Positions 42,486 to 52,603 are shown, counted from the stretch's first letter. The stretch is DNA of 64,000 bases from Rikenellaceae bacterium (GCA_009783565.1 WRDF01000003.1:124001-188000); one strand, 5' to 3'. Program-made: numbers and translations. The notes: generated by a model from the sequence alone, not told the origin.

Positions 42486-45400
42486 TTAAAAAGTCGGTGA
42501 AATAGTGAACGATACACCATGTGAGAAGGGATAAGAAGTTCCCCGCTCGTATTTTACGGTCGAGAAACGGACAGGATTGAGCATACCCAGCCCGACGCGG
42601 AGTCTTTTGAATCCGATATGGCGCACCAAATTTTCGGCAAACTCGTAAGAGAGCTGAATACTTCTTACTTCCAGCACATTATCATTTTCGACAAACCGGC
42701 TCGTATGCCGATTCTCGGTACGAAAACCGCCGTCGGCAATATCGAGGTAATTCACAACATCGTTGATATTTTTCCAACGCTGGTCTAACGCTCTGCGATC
42801 GACATTGAAGCGGGGATTCACGTTCTCCACGTTTCGCGCCCTGGTAATATTGTAAACTTGCCCGCCAAAACGGTAGTACATCGCAAGATTAAGCGACAGA
42901 CGTTTATAAGCGACCACGGGGAAAATCGAGCCTTCCAGCCGGGGGTTGGTATCGCCTACCACCACCTTGTCGTCTACGTCGTAATCCATCGTATAAGCGC
43001 CATAGCGGGTGATGAAGACTTCCCGTCCGTTCGCCGGATTGATACCGGCCGAATGCACCGCATAAATAGCCGTCGTGGATTGCCCTTCGACGTAGAGGAT
43101 GCGCGGAGCAGCCTCGGGATTGGCGTTATTTTCATCGTTCCGGGCTTGCAGCGCGTTACTTATTTTCAGGATGCGATTATTATTGTACGCCCCGTTGAAT
43201 TTCAGGTTTGCCCGCCAATCGGCGGTATTCACCAAACGCAGGGCCACATCAAGCTCATAACCCGAATTACGTATTTTACCCAGGTTTTTCTTTACCGAAC
43301 TCTCGCCCACCGACGGCGGAATTGTCAGATCTATCAACAGATCGTCCGTAGTCCGCACGTAATAATCGAACGAAAAACTGATGCGGCCGTTCCACAGATC
43401 GGCATTTACCCCTATGTTCCCGGAACGCGTCGATTGCCATGACAGATCGTCGTTGCCCATCTGTCTGGGCACTGCACCTATGCCGTGCAGGTAATAGAAT
43501 ACCGCATCGTATCTATATGTCGTGATGGCCTGATAGGGGGCGAACATCACGCTTCCGGTCACGCCGTATGAACAGCGCAGGCGCAACATATCGATCCATC
43601 GTTGATTTCTGAATATTTCCTCGTTGTGCACGTTCCATCCTCCGCCCAACGACCAGAATGGCGCATAACGGTTATTAGCCCCGAATTGCGAAGACCCCGA
43701 ACGGCGCAGCGACGCATTGACAAAATATTTGTTGTAAGCTATAACGTTTATGTTACCAAACAAGCCTATGCGCGTCGAAAGATCCTGATTTCCGTCCGGA
43801 GCTCCGGACGGAGGATACATGGCGGCAAAACCCGTGGTATTCAACTCCGGCTTATAAAAACCTCTGGATTCATATCTGCTGCTTTTTGAATCGTCTTTGG
43901 CTATTTCGCCGCCGGCGTTCACGACGGCCAACAAGTTATTTCCTATATTCAGATTGTAGTTCAGTACAAAATTAGCATCCCGTGATACTCCTTTTAAGTA
44001 AGATTCGGTAAGCGACCCTTTTTGTCGGGGATCGGTGAAAACATCGTAGTGAGACGAAAGCGGCGATCTGAATGTCCGGCTGTTCTGATCGGTTACGGTC
44101 ACCGATCCCAATGCAGTGAGATACAGGTTGTTCATAATGTCCCAACGCACAGAAAGGTTGTTGGCGAAAGACTGGCTGCCCGATTTCGAGAAATTGCCGC
44201 ATTCGGCTTCATGGATCGGATTGACCATATCCCATGAGAGCCTGCGTATCAGAGTGCCGTCCGCACCGTATGGAGAATCATAGGGGTTGAGCGCCGCATA
44301 AGTGCTGAAAGTGCCGAAAGGAGAATTTTTCGACTTGGTATTGGTATAACGGTTTTGCAGCGAAACAGTGATTTTACGGTCGATATTGTAAGAAAGAAAA
44401 ATGTTCAGGCCGAGATTGTCGCGATAATCTCCCTTCATTACGCCTTTGATATTCCTGAGGTTAGTACCTACGCGATACGAAAAGTTTTCGGAACGGCCGC
44501 TGACACTGAACGAATGACCCAGATTCACTCCCGTACGCAAAGGCTTGGCCATCCAGTTGGTGTTTACTCCCGACGCGATAAGCATTTGTTTGCGGCTGTA
44601 TTCTTCCAGATCGGCAACGCGGCGAAGGTCGTAAAGTCCCGATAAAAGTTCGAATCGAAGTTTGTCGGCCGCTCCCAAATAATCGTAGGAACTCAGGTCG
44701 GGAAACGTTACGTCTCCGTCCATGCTGTACGAAAAGCGCAGACGGGCGTTAGGGATACTTTTACGCAGGATGGTTATAACCCCGTTAGCAGCCCTTTCGC
44801 CGTAAAGCGACGTGGCCGACGCATCTTTCAGGACATCGACGCGTTCTATTTCGTTGATATCGATATCATACAAATCGCGCAGAGTGATCGGCACGCCGTC
44901 CAAAATGATCAGAGGCTGGTTGGGGCTGACATCCGATTCGAGAGCGAGGGAAGATGTCCCGCGGATAATGATCTCAGGAAGTTCGTTGGGATTCGAACCC
45001 ATCGCCTCATTTTCCATTATCCTCAGGCCGGGAGTCAGCATTGCTATGGCGCTGATGAGATTGGTGTTCGATACCGCTTTAATCTCTTCACCCGTCATAC
45101 TTGTCACCGAGCCGGTAAAACTGTTCCTGTTTTGCGTGATCAGACCCAGCACTACCACCTGATCTATCTCCTGCGCATCTTCCTGCAAAGCGATGGCCAA
45201 TGGACGAGAGCCATCTGTGCGGACTACCTGTCTGTGGTAACCCACAAATGTAATCGCGAGATTGACCGGCTGATCTCCGGTGCGACGGATAGTGAATGCT
45301 CCATTGGTATCGGTGATTGCGCCGGTCGACGAACCCTCGATAACCACGGTCGCACCGACCATAGGATTGCCGGAGGCGGCATCGGTAACCGTGCCTGTAA

Positions 45401-45797
45401 TAACATTAACGACCGGTCTTTCTGTGGATGCGCCCGGAGAACTTGCCGTTCTGCGGCGGATAATGATTTGATCCCTGACGATTTCGTATTCCAGATCGCT
45501 GTCCCTCAGGCAAGCATCCATAGCGTTCCGGAGCGTGGCATTAGTCAGATTGAGGTCTTTGCGACCGGCCGAAACCAGGTCGGCATCCCTGTAAAGAAAA
45601 CTGTATGGCACTTGCTTCTCAAACTCTTTGAAGATTTCGGCCAGCGTTTTTTGGGTCAGGGAGAGGGTGATGGTCTCTCTGCTTTGAGCAACGGCAGAGA
45701 AACATGTAAAACACATCAGAGCGATCATTATTGCCCGCAGGCAATAATTTCTCGATTTATGGCCACACCATGGCCATAATTTCATTTTTTTCTTCAT
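42486..45797 (-). CDS. SusC/RagA-type TonB-linked transporter with STN signalling domain
   Basis: Outer-membrane importer of 1103 residues. In order: signal peptide (about 18-38), STN domain (about 45-105; TLSLTQKTLAEIFKEFEKQV), carboxypeptidase-like regulatory domain (about 130-210; GTVTDAASGNPMVGATVVIEG), plug (about 220-330; IIIRGTSSLALESDVSPNQP..ILDGVPITLRD) and barrel to the C-terminal VSFTISPTF. The STN domain signals to the FecR anti-sigma factor encoded just upstream (58 bases) and through it to an ECF sigma factor: trans-envelope induction by substrate. Followed by susD. Confidence 0.95.
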   Translation of the reverse strand: MKKKMKLWPWCGHKSRNYCLRAIMIALMCFTCFSAVAQSRETITLSLTQKTLAEIFKEFEKQVPYSFLYRDADLVSAGRKDLNLTNATLRNAMDACLRDSDLEYEIVRDQIIIRRRTASSPGASTERPVVNVITGTVTDAASGNPMVGATVVIEGSSTGAITDTNGAFTIRRTGDQPVNLAITFVGYHRQVVRTDGSRPLAIALQEDAQEIDQVVVLGLITQNRNSFTGSVTSMTGEEIKAVSNTNLISAIAMLTPGLRIMENEAMGSNPNELPEIIIRGTSSLALESDVSPNQPLIILDGVPITLRDLYDIDINEIERVDVLKDASATSLYGERAANGVITILRKSIPNARLRFSYSMDGDVTFPDLSSYDYLGAADKLRFELLSGLYDLRRVADLEEYSRKQMLIASGVNTNWMAKPLRTGVNLGHSFSVSGRSENFSYRVGTNLRNIKGVMKGDYRDNLGLNIFLSYNIDRKITVSLQNRYTNTKSKNSPFGTFSTYAALNPYDSPYGADGTLIRRLSWDMVNPIHEAECGNFSKSGSQSFANNLSVRWDIMNNLYLTALGSVTVTDQNSRTFRSPLSSHYDVFTDPRQKGSLTESYLKGVSRDANFVLNYNLNIGNNLLAVVNAGGEIAKDDSKSSRYESRGFYKPELNTTGFAAMYPPSGAPDGNQDLSTRIGLFGNINVIAYNKYFVNASLRRSGSSQFGANNRYAPFWSLGGGWNVHNEEIFRNQRWIDMLRLRCSYGVTGSVMFAPYQAITTYRYDAVFYYLHGIGAVPRQMGNDDLSWQSTRSGNIGVNADLWNGRISFSFDYYVRTTDDLLIDLTIPPSVGESSVKKNLGKIRNSGYELDVALRLVNTADWRANLKFNGAYNNNRILKISNALQARNDENNANPEAAPRILYVEGQSTTAIYAVHSAGINPANGREVFITRYGAYTMDYDVDDKVVVGDTNPRLEGSIFPVVAYKRLSLNLAMYYRFGGQVYNITRARNVENVNPRFNVDRRALDQRWKNINDVVNYLDIADGGFRTENRHTSRFVENDNVLEVRSIQLSYEFAENLVRHIGFKRLRVGLGMLNPVRFSTVKYERGTSYPFSHGVSFTISPTF

Positions 45798-45855
45798 ATA
45801 TTTGTAGTCTATTTAGGGCAACGGCAAAATCGGAAGTAACCTCGCGACGGTCATT

Positions 45856-46989
45856 CTACCTTTTTTGCCGTTTGTTTTTTACGATGTACCGATGGTCCTG
45901 TTTTTCGAATTTCACGACATTTATTCTTTCGATCAGCGACAAAATCTCCTCGATTCTCATCTCACGATTCATTTTGCCGGTGAACCGTTCATCGCCGAGC
46001 GTTCGGTCGGCGAAATCAAATTCCACGTCGTACCAATATGACAGGCGGTTGAGCACCTCATAAAGAGGGTCATGCTCAAAAACGAACAGCCCGTTCGTCC
46101 ATGCAAGCTCACGCCCCAGATCGGCTTCGTATTTCGACAGCCTGCCGTTTTCCATCACGGCCTTGAAACCCGGTTCTAACATAAGGATTTGGCCGTCGTG
46201 CCGTATCCTGACACTGCCTTCTTCCAGTACGACAGTCGTCTGTTCATCATTATACGAGCAAACGACGAAACGCGTTCCGAGCACTTCGATCGAAACACCA
46301 CCTGTCTTTACTATGAAAGGCCGCGCCGTATCTGTGGCCACGTCGAGGTAAACTTCTCCCGTAACCTCTATTTCGCGCCGTTCGCGGTCAAAAGTTTGGG
46401 GAAAACGTATCGAAGACTCGGAGTTGAGCAGCACCGTACTTCCGTCTTCGAGGCGGAGCTTATAAGTACCGCCCCTAAGCACTTCAAAATGCAAAATATC
46501 GGTGCTTTCCGCTTTGTCAAGAACAGACAAAAATTCATCGATCTGAACTCCATCGGAGGCGTAAACCTGTTCTCTGTCAAAGAAAATTTCAAATTCTTCA
46601 CCATCAGCTGTGCGTAATATAGCCTGATGTGAAACCAAATTTGTCATATCATCATTTACCGGAGAACGATCCAGTAATAAGAAAAGTCCAGTCCCGACCA
46701 ACAACGCTACGGCTGCGGCATAACCCGCCGCCGTCCGAACCCACCGCCTTGTTTTTCTGCGGGATACGACGGGGCGCAGGTTATTCCATATCCGTTTGCG
46801 GGCTGCGTCAAGCGATTTTTCATCTGCCGCTAACGATGCATTGTGGTAAATATGCAAAGTCTTCCGAAAGAAAGAATCGTTTTCGGGCGACTGCTTAACC
46901 CATGCATCGAGCCACCGTTTTTCTTCGTCGGTGGCTTGCCCGGCCGCGAAAGACGCGATACGTTCTATAATTTGCTCTTCATTGTGCAT
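45856..46989 (-). CDS. FecR-type anti-sigma factor (DUF4974)
   Basis: Inner-membrane anti-sigma/sensor of 377 residues. N-terminal cytoplasmic anti-sigma part (about 1-85; RIASFAAGQATDEEKRWLDAWVKQSPEN), one membrane helix (about 88-108; AAGYAAAVALLVGTGLFLLL), FecR domain (about 140-250; GTYKLRLEDGSTVLLNSESSIRFP, EVLGTRFVVCSYNDEQTTVVLEEGSV) and DUF4974 (about 300-370). It receives the STN signal from the SusC protein encoded after it. It diverges from its presumed sigma partner (47141-47653). Confidence 0.94.
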   Translation of the reverse strand: MHNEEQIIERIASFAAGQATDEEKRWLDAWVKQSPENDSFFRKTLHIYHNASLAADEKSLDAARKRIWNNLRPVVSRRKTRRWVRTAAGYAAAVALLVGTGLFLLLDRSPVNDDMTNLVSHQAILRTADGEEFEIFFDREQVYASDGVQIDEFLSVLDKAESTDILHFEVLRGGTYKLRLEDGSTVLLNSESSIRFPQTFDRERREIEVTGEVYLDVATDTARPFIVKTGGVSIEVLGTRFVVCSYNDEQTTVVLEEGSVRIRHDGQILMLEPGFKAVMENGRLSKYEADLGRELAWTNGLFVFEHDPLYEVLNRLSYWYDVEFDFADRTLGDERFTGKMNREMRIEEILSLIERINVVKFEKQDHRYIVKNKRQKR

Positions 46990-47140
46990 TACTCTATCAA
47001 TTTATACTATTATTACGGGAAACACCGGAAAATGGGTGAATGCATAGCGGCATTTTTTGTGAAATGTCTAAAAATAACGATACGGTTGGATAAATAGCGA
47101 AATTTATGTAAACTTGCGCCCGATATAATTTTATTACGGC

Positions 47141-47653
47141 GTGATGCTTTCCGGCAAACCTGCAACGAAAGAAGAATATTTCAGGCATCTGTTCGATACC
47201 TGTTTCACGCGCATGTATTTTTATGCACTCGGCATACTTCACAGCCGTGAGGAGGCCGAAGATACCGTTCAGGAAGTTTTTGTACGTTTCTGGGAGAAAA
47301 GAGGCGAGCTGACATTTGCAGAAGAGAGAATCCCATACGCCTATCTGCTCGCCTCGGTGCGCAACGCCTGCCTCGACCGCATCGAGAAGAAAAAGCTCCT
47401 ACTTCATGATATAGATGCCATGAACTTGGCTGTTCTGGATGAAGACATTGCGCTTTTCGACGAAGAACTCATACAACGCATCCGTACGGAAATAGAAAAC
47501 ATGCCTTCACAGACGCGCAATGTCGTTGTTGGTATCATGCTCGAAAAACGTAAATACCGGGAAGTAGCCGATATTTTGGGAATATCTGTAAACAGCGTCA
47601 AAACCCTGCTCGGCAAAGGCATAAAACGCCTCCGGGAGCGCTTTTTGAAATAG
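47141..47653 (+). CDS. ECF RNA polymerase sigma factor
   Basis: A 170-residue sigma-70 family member of the Bacteroidota-type FecI group. Region 2 (about 15-85) carries HSREEAEDTVQEVFVRFWEKR; region 4 (about 115-168) carries MPSQTRNVVVGIMLEKRKYREVADILGISVNSVKTLLGKGIKRLRERF with the helix-turn-helix. No regions 1.1 or 3. It is divergently transcribed from fecR, which usually follows it in the same direction, so the shared 151-base intergenic region probably contains both promoters. It should activate the SusC/D operon. Confidence 0.93.
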   Translation: MMLSGKPATKEEYFRHLFDTCFTRMYFYALGILHSREEAEDTVQEVFVRFWEKRGELTFAEERIPYAYLLASVRNACLDRIEKKKLLLHDIDAMNLAVLDEDIALFDEELIQRIRTEIENMPSQTRNVVVGIMLEKRKYREVADILGISVNSVKTLLGKGIKRLRERFLK

Positions 47654-47689
47654 GTTGCCGGCAAATCTTATTTTTACATGCTTTTTTGT

Positions 47690-47697
47690 TAACTTTG
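47690..47697 (+). promoter_or_regulatory. -7 box of fucI
   Basis: TAACTTTG, 50 bases ahead of the fucI ATG and 37 after the sigma factor stop; the fucose operon therefore seems independently promoted. Confidence 0.55.
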
Positions 47698-47747
47698 TCC
47701 GCATTGTAACCAAATTATAACCAAGAGTATTCTAAAATAACAATAGC

Positions 47748-49538
47748 ATGAACGCAAAAAGATTTCAGGGCGACTGGCCGAAGATCGGCATACGGCCTAC
47801 TATTGACGGACGCATGGGAGGCGTGCGCGAATCGCTGGAAAACCAGACGATGAATATGGCAAAAAGCGTGGTCGAACTGTTGACGGCCACGTTGAAATAT
47901 CCCGACGGAACGCCTGTGCAGTGCGTTATTGCCGATACGACCATCGGGCGCGTAGCCGAAAGCGCCGCTGCGGCCGAGAAATTCAAGCGCGAGAATGTGG
48001 GCGTGACGATAACCGTAACTCCTTGCTGGTGCTACGGAAGCGAGACGATGGATATGGACCCGCACACGGTAAAGGCGGTTTGGGGATTCAACGGCACGGA
48101 GCGTCCGGGCGCGGTTTATCTGGCAGCGGTTTTGGCGGCTCACGCCCAGAAAGGGCTCCCCGCGTTCGGGATCTACGGACGCGATGTGCAGGATGCCGGC
48201 ACGACGGAGATTCCGCAGGACGTTCGCGAAAAACTCCTGCGTTTCTCGAAGGCGGCTATGGCGGTCGCTATTATGCGCGGAAAATCGTACCTGTCGATAG
48301 GCGCGGTTTGCATGGGAATCGCGGGTTCGATCGTGAGCACCGACTTTTTCGAAGATTACTTGGGAATGCGTTGCGAAGGTATAGACGAGGTCGAGATTAT
48401 CCGCCGTATGAGCGAGGGCATTTACGATAAGCAGGAGTTCGAACGGGCGCTGGCATGGGCAAAGGCGAACTGCACGGAGGGCGACGATGTCAGCAATCGC
48501 AAAGACCTGCAAAAATCACGCGAAGAGAAAGACCGCGATTGGGAGTTCATCGTGAAAATGACCCTTATCGTGCGTGACCTGATGGTCGGAAACCCCAAGT
48601 TGAAAGAGTTGGGATTCGGCGAGGAAGCGCTGGGGCATAACGCCATAGCGGCGGGCTTTCAGGGGCAGCGCCAATGGACGGATTTCTATCCGAACGGTGA
48701 TTTCACGGAGGCCATTATGAATTCGTCGTTCGACTGGACGGGCATTCGTCAGCCGTTCGTACTGGCGACCGAGAACGATGCGCTGAACGGTGTTGCGATG
48801 CTGATGAGCTATCTGCTGACCAACACGGCGCAGATATTCGCCGACGTGCGCACGTATTGGAGTCCGGAGGCTGTTGAGCGCGTGACGGGGAAAAAATTGA
48901 CGGGCAAGGCGACGCATGGAATTATCCACCTGATAAATTCGGGGGCCGCGTCGCTGGATGGGTCGGGACGTCAGAGCGATGCGGCCGGTCGTCCGGTTAT
49001 CAAGCCGTTCTGGGAAATCGGCGAAAAAGAGGCGCAGGCCTGCCTCGATGCCACTACTTGGGTCCCCGCCAATCGCGAATATTTCCGTGGCGGCGGCTTT
49101 TCGTCCAAATTCCTTACCCGCGAAGGTATGCCCTGTACGATGGTGCGCCTGAATCTTGTCAAGGGTCTGGGCCCCGTACTGCAAATCGCCGAGGGTTGGA
49201 CTGTCGAACTCGAACCCTCCGCGCATAAAATTCTGGATGACCGGACGGACAGGGGCTGGCCTACGACATGGTTCGCGCCGCGCCTGACCCAGAGCGATAA
49301 CTTCAAGGATGTATACTCGGTGATGAATAATTGGGGCGCGAATCACGGAGCGATCAGCTACGGACACGTCGGCGCAGACTTGATTACACTTGCCTCAATG
49401 CTGCGCATTCCGGTATGTATGCACAACGTGGAGGAAAAGGAGATTTTCCGCCCCGCATCGTGGAGCGCGTTTGGCATGGAGAAGGAGGGTGCAGATTACC
49501 GCGCATGTCAAACCTATGGGCCACTGTATAAAAAATAA
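47748..49538 (+). CDS. fucI: L-fucose isomerase
   Basis: Converts L-fucose to L-fuculose (Mn2+-dependent), the first step of fucose catabolism. 596 residues with FucI landmarks: [28 protein letters not shown] at the N-terminus, [71 protein letters not shown] (metal ligand region) and [19 protein letters not shown] with a C-terminal ligand His. Full length for the family (about 590). Starts the cluster fucI, GH123-like, mutarotase, aldolase, kinase, fucP. Confidence 0.97.
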   Translation: MNAKRFQGDWPKIGIRPTIDGRMGGVRESLENQTMNMAKSVVELLTATLKYPDGTPVQCVIADTTIGRVAESAAAAEKFKRENVGVTITVTPCWCYGSETMDMDPHTVKAVWGFNGTERPGAVYLAAVLAAHAQKGLPAFGIYGRDVQDAGTTEIPQDVREKLLRFSKAAMAVAIMRGKSYLSIGAVCMGIAGSIVSTDFFEDYLGMRCEGIDEVEIIRRMSEGIYDKQEFERALAWAKANCTEGDDVSNRKDLQKSREEKDRDWEFIVKMTLIVRDLMVGNPKLKELGFGEEALGHNAIAAGFQGQRQWTDFYPNGDFTEAIMNSSFDWTGIRQPFVLATENDALNGVAMLMSYLLTNTAQIFADVRTYWSPEAVERVTGKKLTGKATHGIIHLINSGAASLDGSGRQSDAAGRPVIKPFWEIGEKEAQACLDATTWVPANREYFRGGGFSSKFLTREGMPCTMVRLNLVKGLGPVLQIAEGWTVELEPSAHKILDDRTDRGWPTTWFAPRLTQSDNFKDVYSVMNNWGANHGAISYGHVGADLITLASMLRIPVCMHNVEEKEIFRPASWSAFGMEKEGADYRACQTYGPLYKK

Positions 49539-49553
49539 ACGTGCCACGGGCCT

Positions 49554-49580
49554 GTCATTGCGCGGTTTAAACCCGCAGTC
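49554..49580. repeat. Short palindromic repeat (CATTGCGCGG...CCCGCAGTC)
   Basis: GTCATTGCGCGGTTTAAACC followed by CGCAGTC: inverted copy of the short repeat at 6796, abutting repeat R4. Confidence 0.6.
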
Positions 49581-49658
49581 GTCATTGCGAGGGTCGTTAG
49601 GCCCGAAGCAATCCAGTTGTTTTTTCTGGATTGCTTCGCCTTACGGCTCGCAATGACG
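49580..49658. repeat. Intergenic palindromic repeat R4 (CATTGCGAG family)
   Basis: CGTCATTGCGAGGG...CCGAAGCAATCCAG and complement CTGGATTGCTTCGCC...GGCTCGCAATGACG, between fucI and the GH123-like gene. Confidence 0.88.
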
Positions 49659-49703
49659 TAACGACGACAACAATTTACGAAATCCCGCAAAAACAAATTG
49701 TTT

Positions 49704-51467
49704 GTGAAACGATATTGCTTTTTCCTGCTATGCGCCGCGTCGGCCGCGTTAATGGTCGCCTGCTCGGCTAAATGCTGCAAAACACACGCAGAAGCCACAG
49801 ACCCCGCACCCGATATGACGGCGGATTGGAGCGCAGTTTCCAAACATCTGAATGTGTCGTTCGGCGACATCGACACACGCTATGCCAGATCGTCCGTTCC
49901 TGCGATGGAACGAACAACCGCGTGGTCGGGAAACGGATGGCGCGGCGAGCGGGTCTCTGCACAAATCGTGTTATGGTCGGCAGCGGACATCGAGCGGGTA
50001 AGGTGTAGGTTCTCGCCTTTCGTTTCGGATGTCGGCAGGCTCAGCGCCGATATTGCGCAGGCGCGTTTTGTCCGGTATGTGCTTACCGATATTTTCGAGC
50101 CGGGGTGCGGATACCGTAATCCCGAAGACTTCCCCGTATCGCTTTCGCCGGATATGCTCGACACGCTCGAATGTTTCGATCTCGAAGCGAAAACGGCGCG
50201 TCCGGTATGGCTGACGTTCGACATCCCCGCCGATGCCAAGCCGGGAGTATATACCGCAACGCTGGAACTGTCTGCGCGCAGACAGAAACCTCAAAAATTG
50301 AACATCACCTTAGAAGTGTTGCCGCAGACACTTCCAGCGCCGAAAGATTGGGAGTTTCATCTCGATTTGTGGCAGCATCCGTCGGCCGTGGCACGCATTC
50401 ATAATGTAGGGCATTGGTCGGAGGCTCATTGGCGGCTGCTCGAAAGCGAAATGAAACCGCTTGCCGGCGCAGGACAAAAAGTGATCACGGCAACCCTCAA
50501 CAAAGAGCCGTGGAACAACCAGTGCTACGATGCTTATGAATGTATGATCGTGTGGACAAAGAACGCCGACGGCACTTGGACTTACGATTATTCGATATTC
50601 GACCGCTGGGTCGAACTGATGATGCGTCTGGGCGTGACCAGAATGATCAACTGTTATTCGATGCTCCCATGGAATAACGAATTGCGTTATTATGACGCTG
50701 CGTCCGAAGCTTATATCGATGTCAGCCTTACGCCGGGTTCGCAGGAATTTGCCGAGATATGGACACCGTTCCTCACGGATTTCCGAAGACATCTCACCGA
50801 AAAAGGATGGCTCGGCATCACCAATATCGCAATGGACGAACGCCTGCCGCATGAGATGGATGCCGCGATCGCTCTGCTGAACGATGTTGCGCCGGAGTTC
50901 GGCATTTCGCTTGCCGACAACCAGAGAAGCTACATGCGCTATCCTTTCATAAGAGATGTGTGCGTGCAGTTCCATGTGACATTCGACCCGGAGTTTCTCG
51001 CATTTCGCAGGCAGAACGGCCTCGTCAGCACGTTTTATGTGTGTTGTGCGAACAGATTTCCCAACGTATTTACTTTTTCCGACCCGGCCGAAGGCGCGTA
51101 TATCGCATGGCATGCCATTGCGGCAGGACTGGATGGTTTTTTGCGTTGGGCATATAATTCGTGGGTTGAAAATCCGGTTATAGATTCACGTTTCCGCACG
51201 TGGCCCGCCGGCGACACATTTATTGTATATCCGAACGGTCGCAGTTCAATTCGTTTCGAACGCCTGCGGGAAGGAATACAGGATGCCGAGAAAATACGAA
51301 TCCTGCGCCACCGGCTCACCGAAACCGGCGCGCTCGACAAACTTGCAGAATTGAATGACGCAGTTGAAAAATTCAATATTCCGAGAATCCCGCCCGTTCC
51401 GCCCGCAGAGATGTTGCATCAGGGGAAAAAAGTATTGGAAGAGTTGAGTCGTTATGGTAATTTGTAA
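49704..51467 (+). CDS. GH123-like (DUF4091) glycosidase lipoprotein
   Basis: A 587-residue lipoprotein with a GTG start at 49704: MKRYCFFLLCAASAALMVAC and lipobox MVAC. N-terminal beta-sandwich (about 70-210), then a TIM-barrel-like region with ITNIAMDERLPHEMDAAI: the adjacent Asp-Glu pair matches the substrate-assisted catalytic pair of GH123 beta-N-acetylgalactosaminidases. The C-terminus (SIRFERLREGIQDAEKIRILR) is the DUF4091 hallmark. Within a fucose operon, it could trim fucosylated GalNAc-bearing glycans, but the actual linkage is inferred. It overlaps the mutarotase gene by 14 bases. Confidence 0.8.
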   Translation: MKRYCFFLLCAASAALMVACSAKCCKTHAEATDPAPDMTADWSAVSKHLNVSFGDIDTRYARSSVPAMERTTAWSGNGWRGERVSAQIVLWSAADIERVRCRFSPFVSDVGRLSADIAQARFVRYVLTDIFEPGCGYRNPEDFPVSLSPDMLDTLECFDLEAKTARPVWLTFDIPADAKPGVYTATLELSARRQKPQKLNITLEVLPQTLPAPKDWEFHLDLWQHPSAVARIHNVGHWSEAHWRLLESEMKPLAGAGQKVITATLNKEPWNNQCYDAYECMIVWTKNADGTWTYDYSIFDRWVELMMRLGVTRMINCYSMLPWNNELRYYDAASEAYIDVSLTPGSQEFAEIWTPFLTDFRRHLTEKGWLGITNIAMDERLPHEMDAAIALLNDVAPEFGISLADNQRSYMRYPFIRDVCVQFHVTFDPEFLAFRRQNGLVSTFYVCCANRFPNVFTFSDPAEGAYIAWHAIAAGLDGFLRWAYNSWVENPVIDSRFRTWPAGDTFIVYPNGRSSIRFERLREGIQDAEKIRILRHRLTETGALDKLAELNDAVEKFNIPRIPPVPPAEMLHQGKKVLEELSRYGNL

Positions 51468-51837
51468 CTTGAAGCGAGGGTATCCGAAAGAGCAGGCGGG
51501 AGCGCGGAAGCGTTTCTGCCAGTTCATTCGGTTGAATCCGCAGACCGTCGAGGAGTATCGATTCTGGCACGAGGGTCGCAATATCTGGAAAGAGATTCCC
51601 GAAGGTATCCGCCGTGTCGGCATTTCGGATATGGAGATTTACCTTGCCGGCGCAGATATGGCTTTTATGATCATCGAAACTCCGCCTGACTTCGATTGGG
51701 ACACGGCGTTCGGACGTTTGGCCACTCTCGAACGGCAGGCGGAATGGGAGGCCTTTGTCGGTCGGTTTCAGCAATCGGAAGAGGGGGCGCGTTCCGAAGA
51801 AAAATGGCAACTGATGGAAAGAATTTTTTCGTTATGA
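51454..51837 (+). CDS. L-rhamnose/L-fucose mutarotase (RhaM family)
   Basis: A 127-residue member of the L-rhamnose mutarotase family that interconverts alpha and beta anomers. Motifs VEEYRFWHEGRNIWKEIPEGIRRVGISDMEIYL and ADMAFMIIETPPDFDWDTAFGRL are characteristic (His and Tyr around the sugar pocket), and QAEWEAFVGRFQ ends the fold. Start overlaps the GH123-like gene by 14 bases; the stop overlaps the aldolase ATG (ATGATAA). In this context L-fucose is the expected substrate, feeding FucI. Confidence 0.85.
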   Translation: MVICNLKRGYPKEQAGARKRFCQFIRLNPQTVEEYRFWHEGRNIWKEIPEGIRRVGISDMEIYLAGADMAFMIIETPPDFDWDTAFGRLATLERQAEWEAFVGRFQQSEEGARSEEKWQLMERIFSL

Positions 51838-52478
51838 TAACAGAAGAGCAAATCGCAATATTCATAGATCAGGCGCACCGCATCGGGGCGGAGCGGTTGC
51901 AGCTTTGCAGCAGCGGTAATATTTCGTGGCGGGTCGGAAACGATGTCGCTCTGGTATCGGGCACGGGTTCGTGGTTGGGACGCCTGAAACGGGAGAATGC
52001 GGCAGTGTGCGAAATCTCGACAGGACGTCATATCGACGGCGCTAAACCCTCGATGGAGAGTTCTTTCCATCTGGGCATTTTGCGCGAGCGGGCGGATGTG
52101 AATGTCGTGCTGCACACCCAATCGGGATATGCGACCATCGTCGCCTGCATGAAAGAGAAGCCCGCGGATTTCAACGTAACGGCCGAAGTGCCGTGTCACT
52201 GCGGGCGGGAAATTCCGATTCTCCCCTACTTTCGCCCAGGCTCGCCGGAGTTGGCACGAGCCGTCGTCGAGGCGATGCAGAGCCATGATTGCATTCTGCT
52301 GAGCAAGCACGGACAGGTGGTTTGCGGACGCGATTTCGACGATGCTTTTCAGAAAGCCGTTTTTTTCGAAATGGCCTGCCGCATAATCGTCGGCGCGGGC
52401 GCGGGCAATTACCTGACCCTTACGGAGGAAGAAGTCGGCGATTTGGAGGTTTATGTATTAGGGAAAACGCAGACATGA
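51834..52478 (+). CDS. fucA: L-fuculose-1-phosphate aldolase (class II)
   Basis: Cleaves L-fuculose 1-phosphate to dihydroxyacetone phosphate and L-lactaldehyde. 214 residues of the class II aldolase/adducin family: LCSSGNISWRVGNDVALVSGTGSWLG, SMESSFHLGILRERADVNVVLHTQSGYAT (one zinc His, then Gln where E. coli FucA has the second His), and the C-terminal zinc His in LLSKHGQVVCG. The Glu of the active site is in SMESSFH. ATG at 51834 overlaps the mutarotase stop. Confidence 0.88.
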   Translation: MITEEQIAIFIDQAHRIGAERLQLCSSGNISWRVGNDVALVSGTGSWLGRLKRENAAVCEISTGRHIDGAKPSMESSFHLGILRERADVNVVLHTQSGYATIVACMKEKPADFNVTAEVPCHCGREIPILPYFRPGSPELARAVVEAMQSHDCILLSKHGQVVCGRDFDDAFQKAVFFEMACRIIVGAGAGNYLTLTEEEVGDLEVYVLGKTQT

Positions 52479-52486
52479 TGCGCGGG

Positions 52487-52572
52487 CGTCATTGCGAGGG
52501 CCGTCAGACCCGAGGCAATCCAGAAAAAATTATGGACACTGGATTGCTTCGCCTTCCAGGCTCGCAATGACG
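52487..52572. repeat. Intergenic palindromic repeat R5 (CATTGCGAG family)
   Basis: CGTCATTGCGAGGGCC...CAATCCAG and complement CTGGATTGCTTCGCC...GGCTCGCAATGACG between the aldolase and kinase genes. Confidence 0.88.
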
Positions 52573-52577
52573 ACGAA

Positions 52578-52603
52578 GATTGCGGCTCGGAGGCCGCAAT
52601 GAC
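52578..52603. repeat. Short palindromic repeat next to R5
   Basis: GATTGCGGCTCGGAGGCCGC followed by AATGAC, five bases after R5. Confidence 0.65.

Noticed and set aside
47715-49367. Two minus-strand frames opposite fucI (47715-48512 and 48516-49367)
   Set aside because: Antisense shadows of a well-supported gene.
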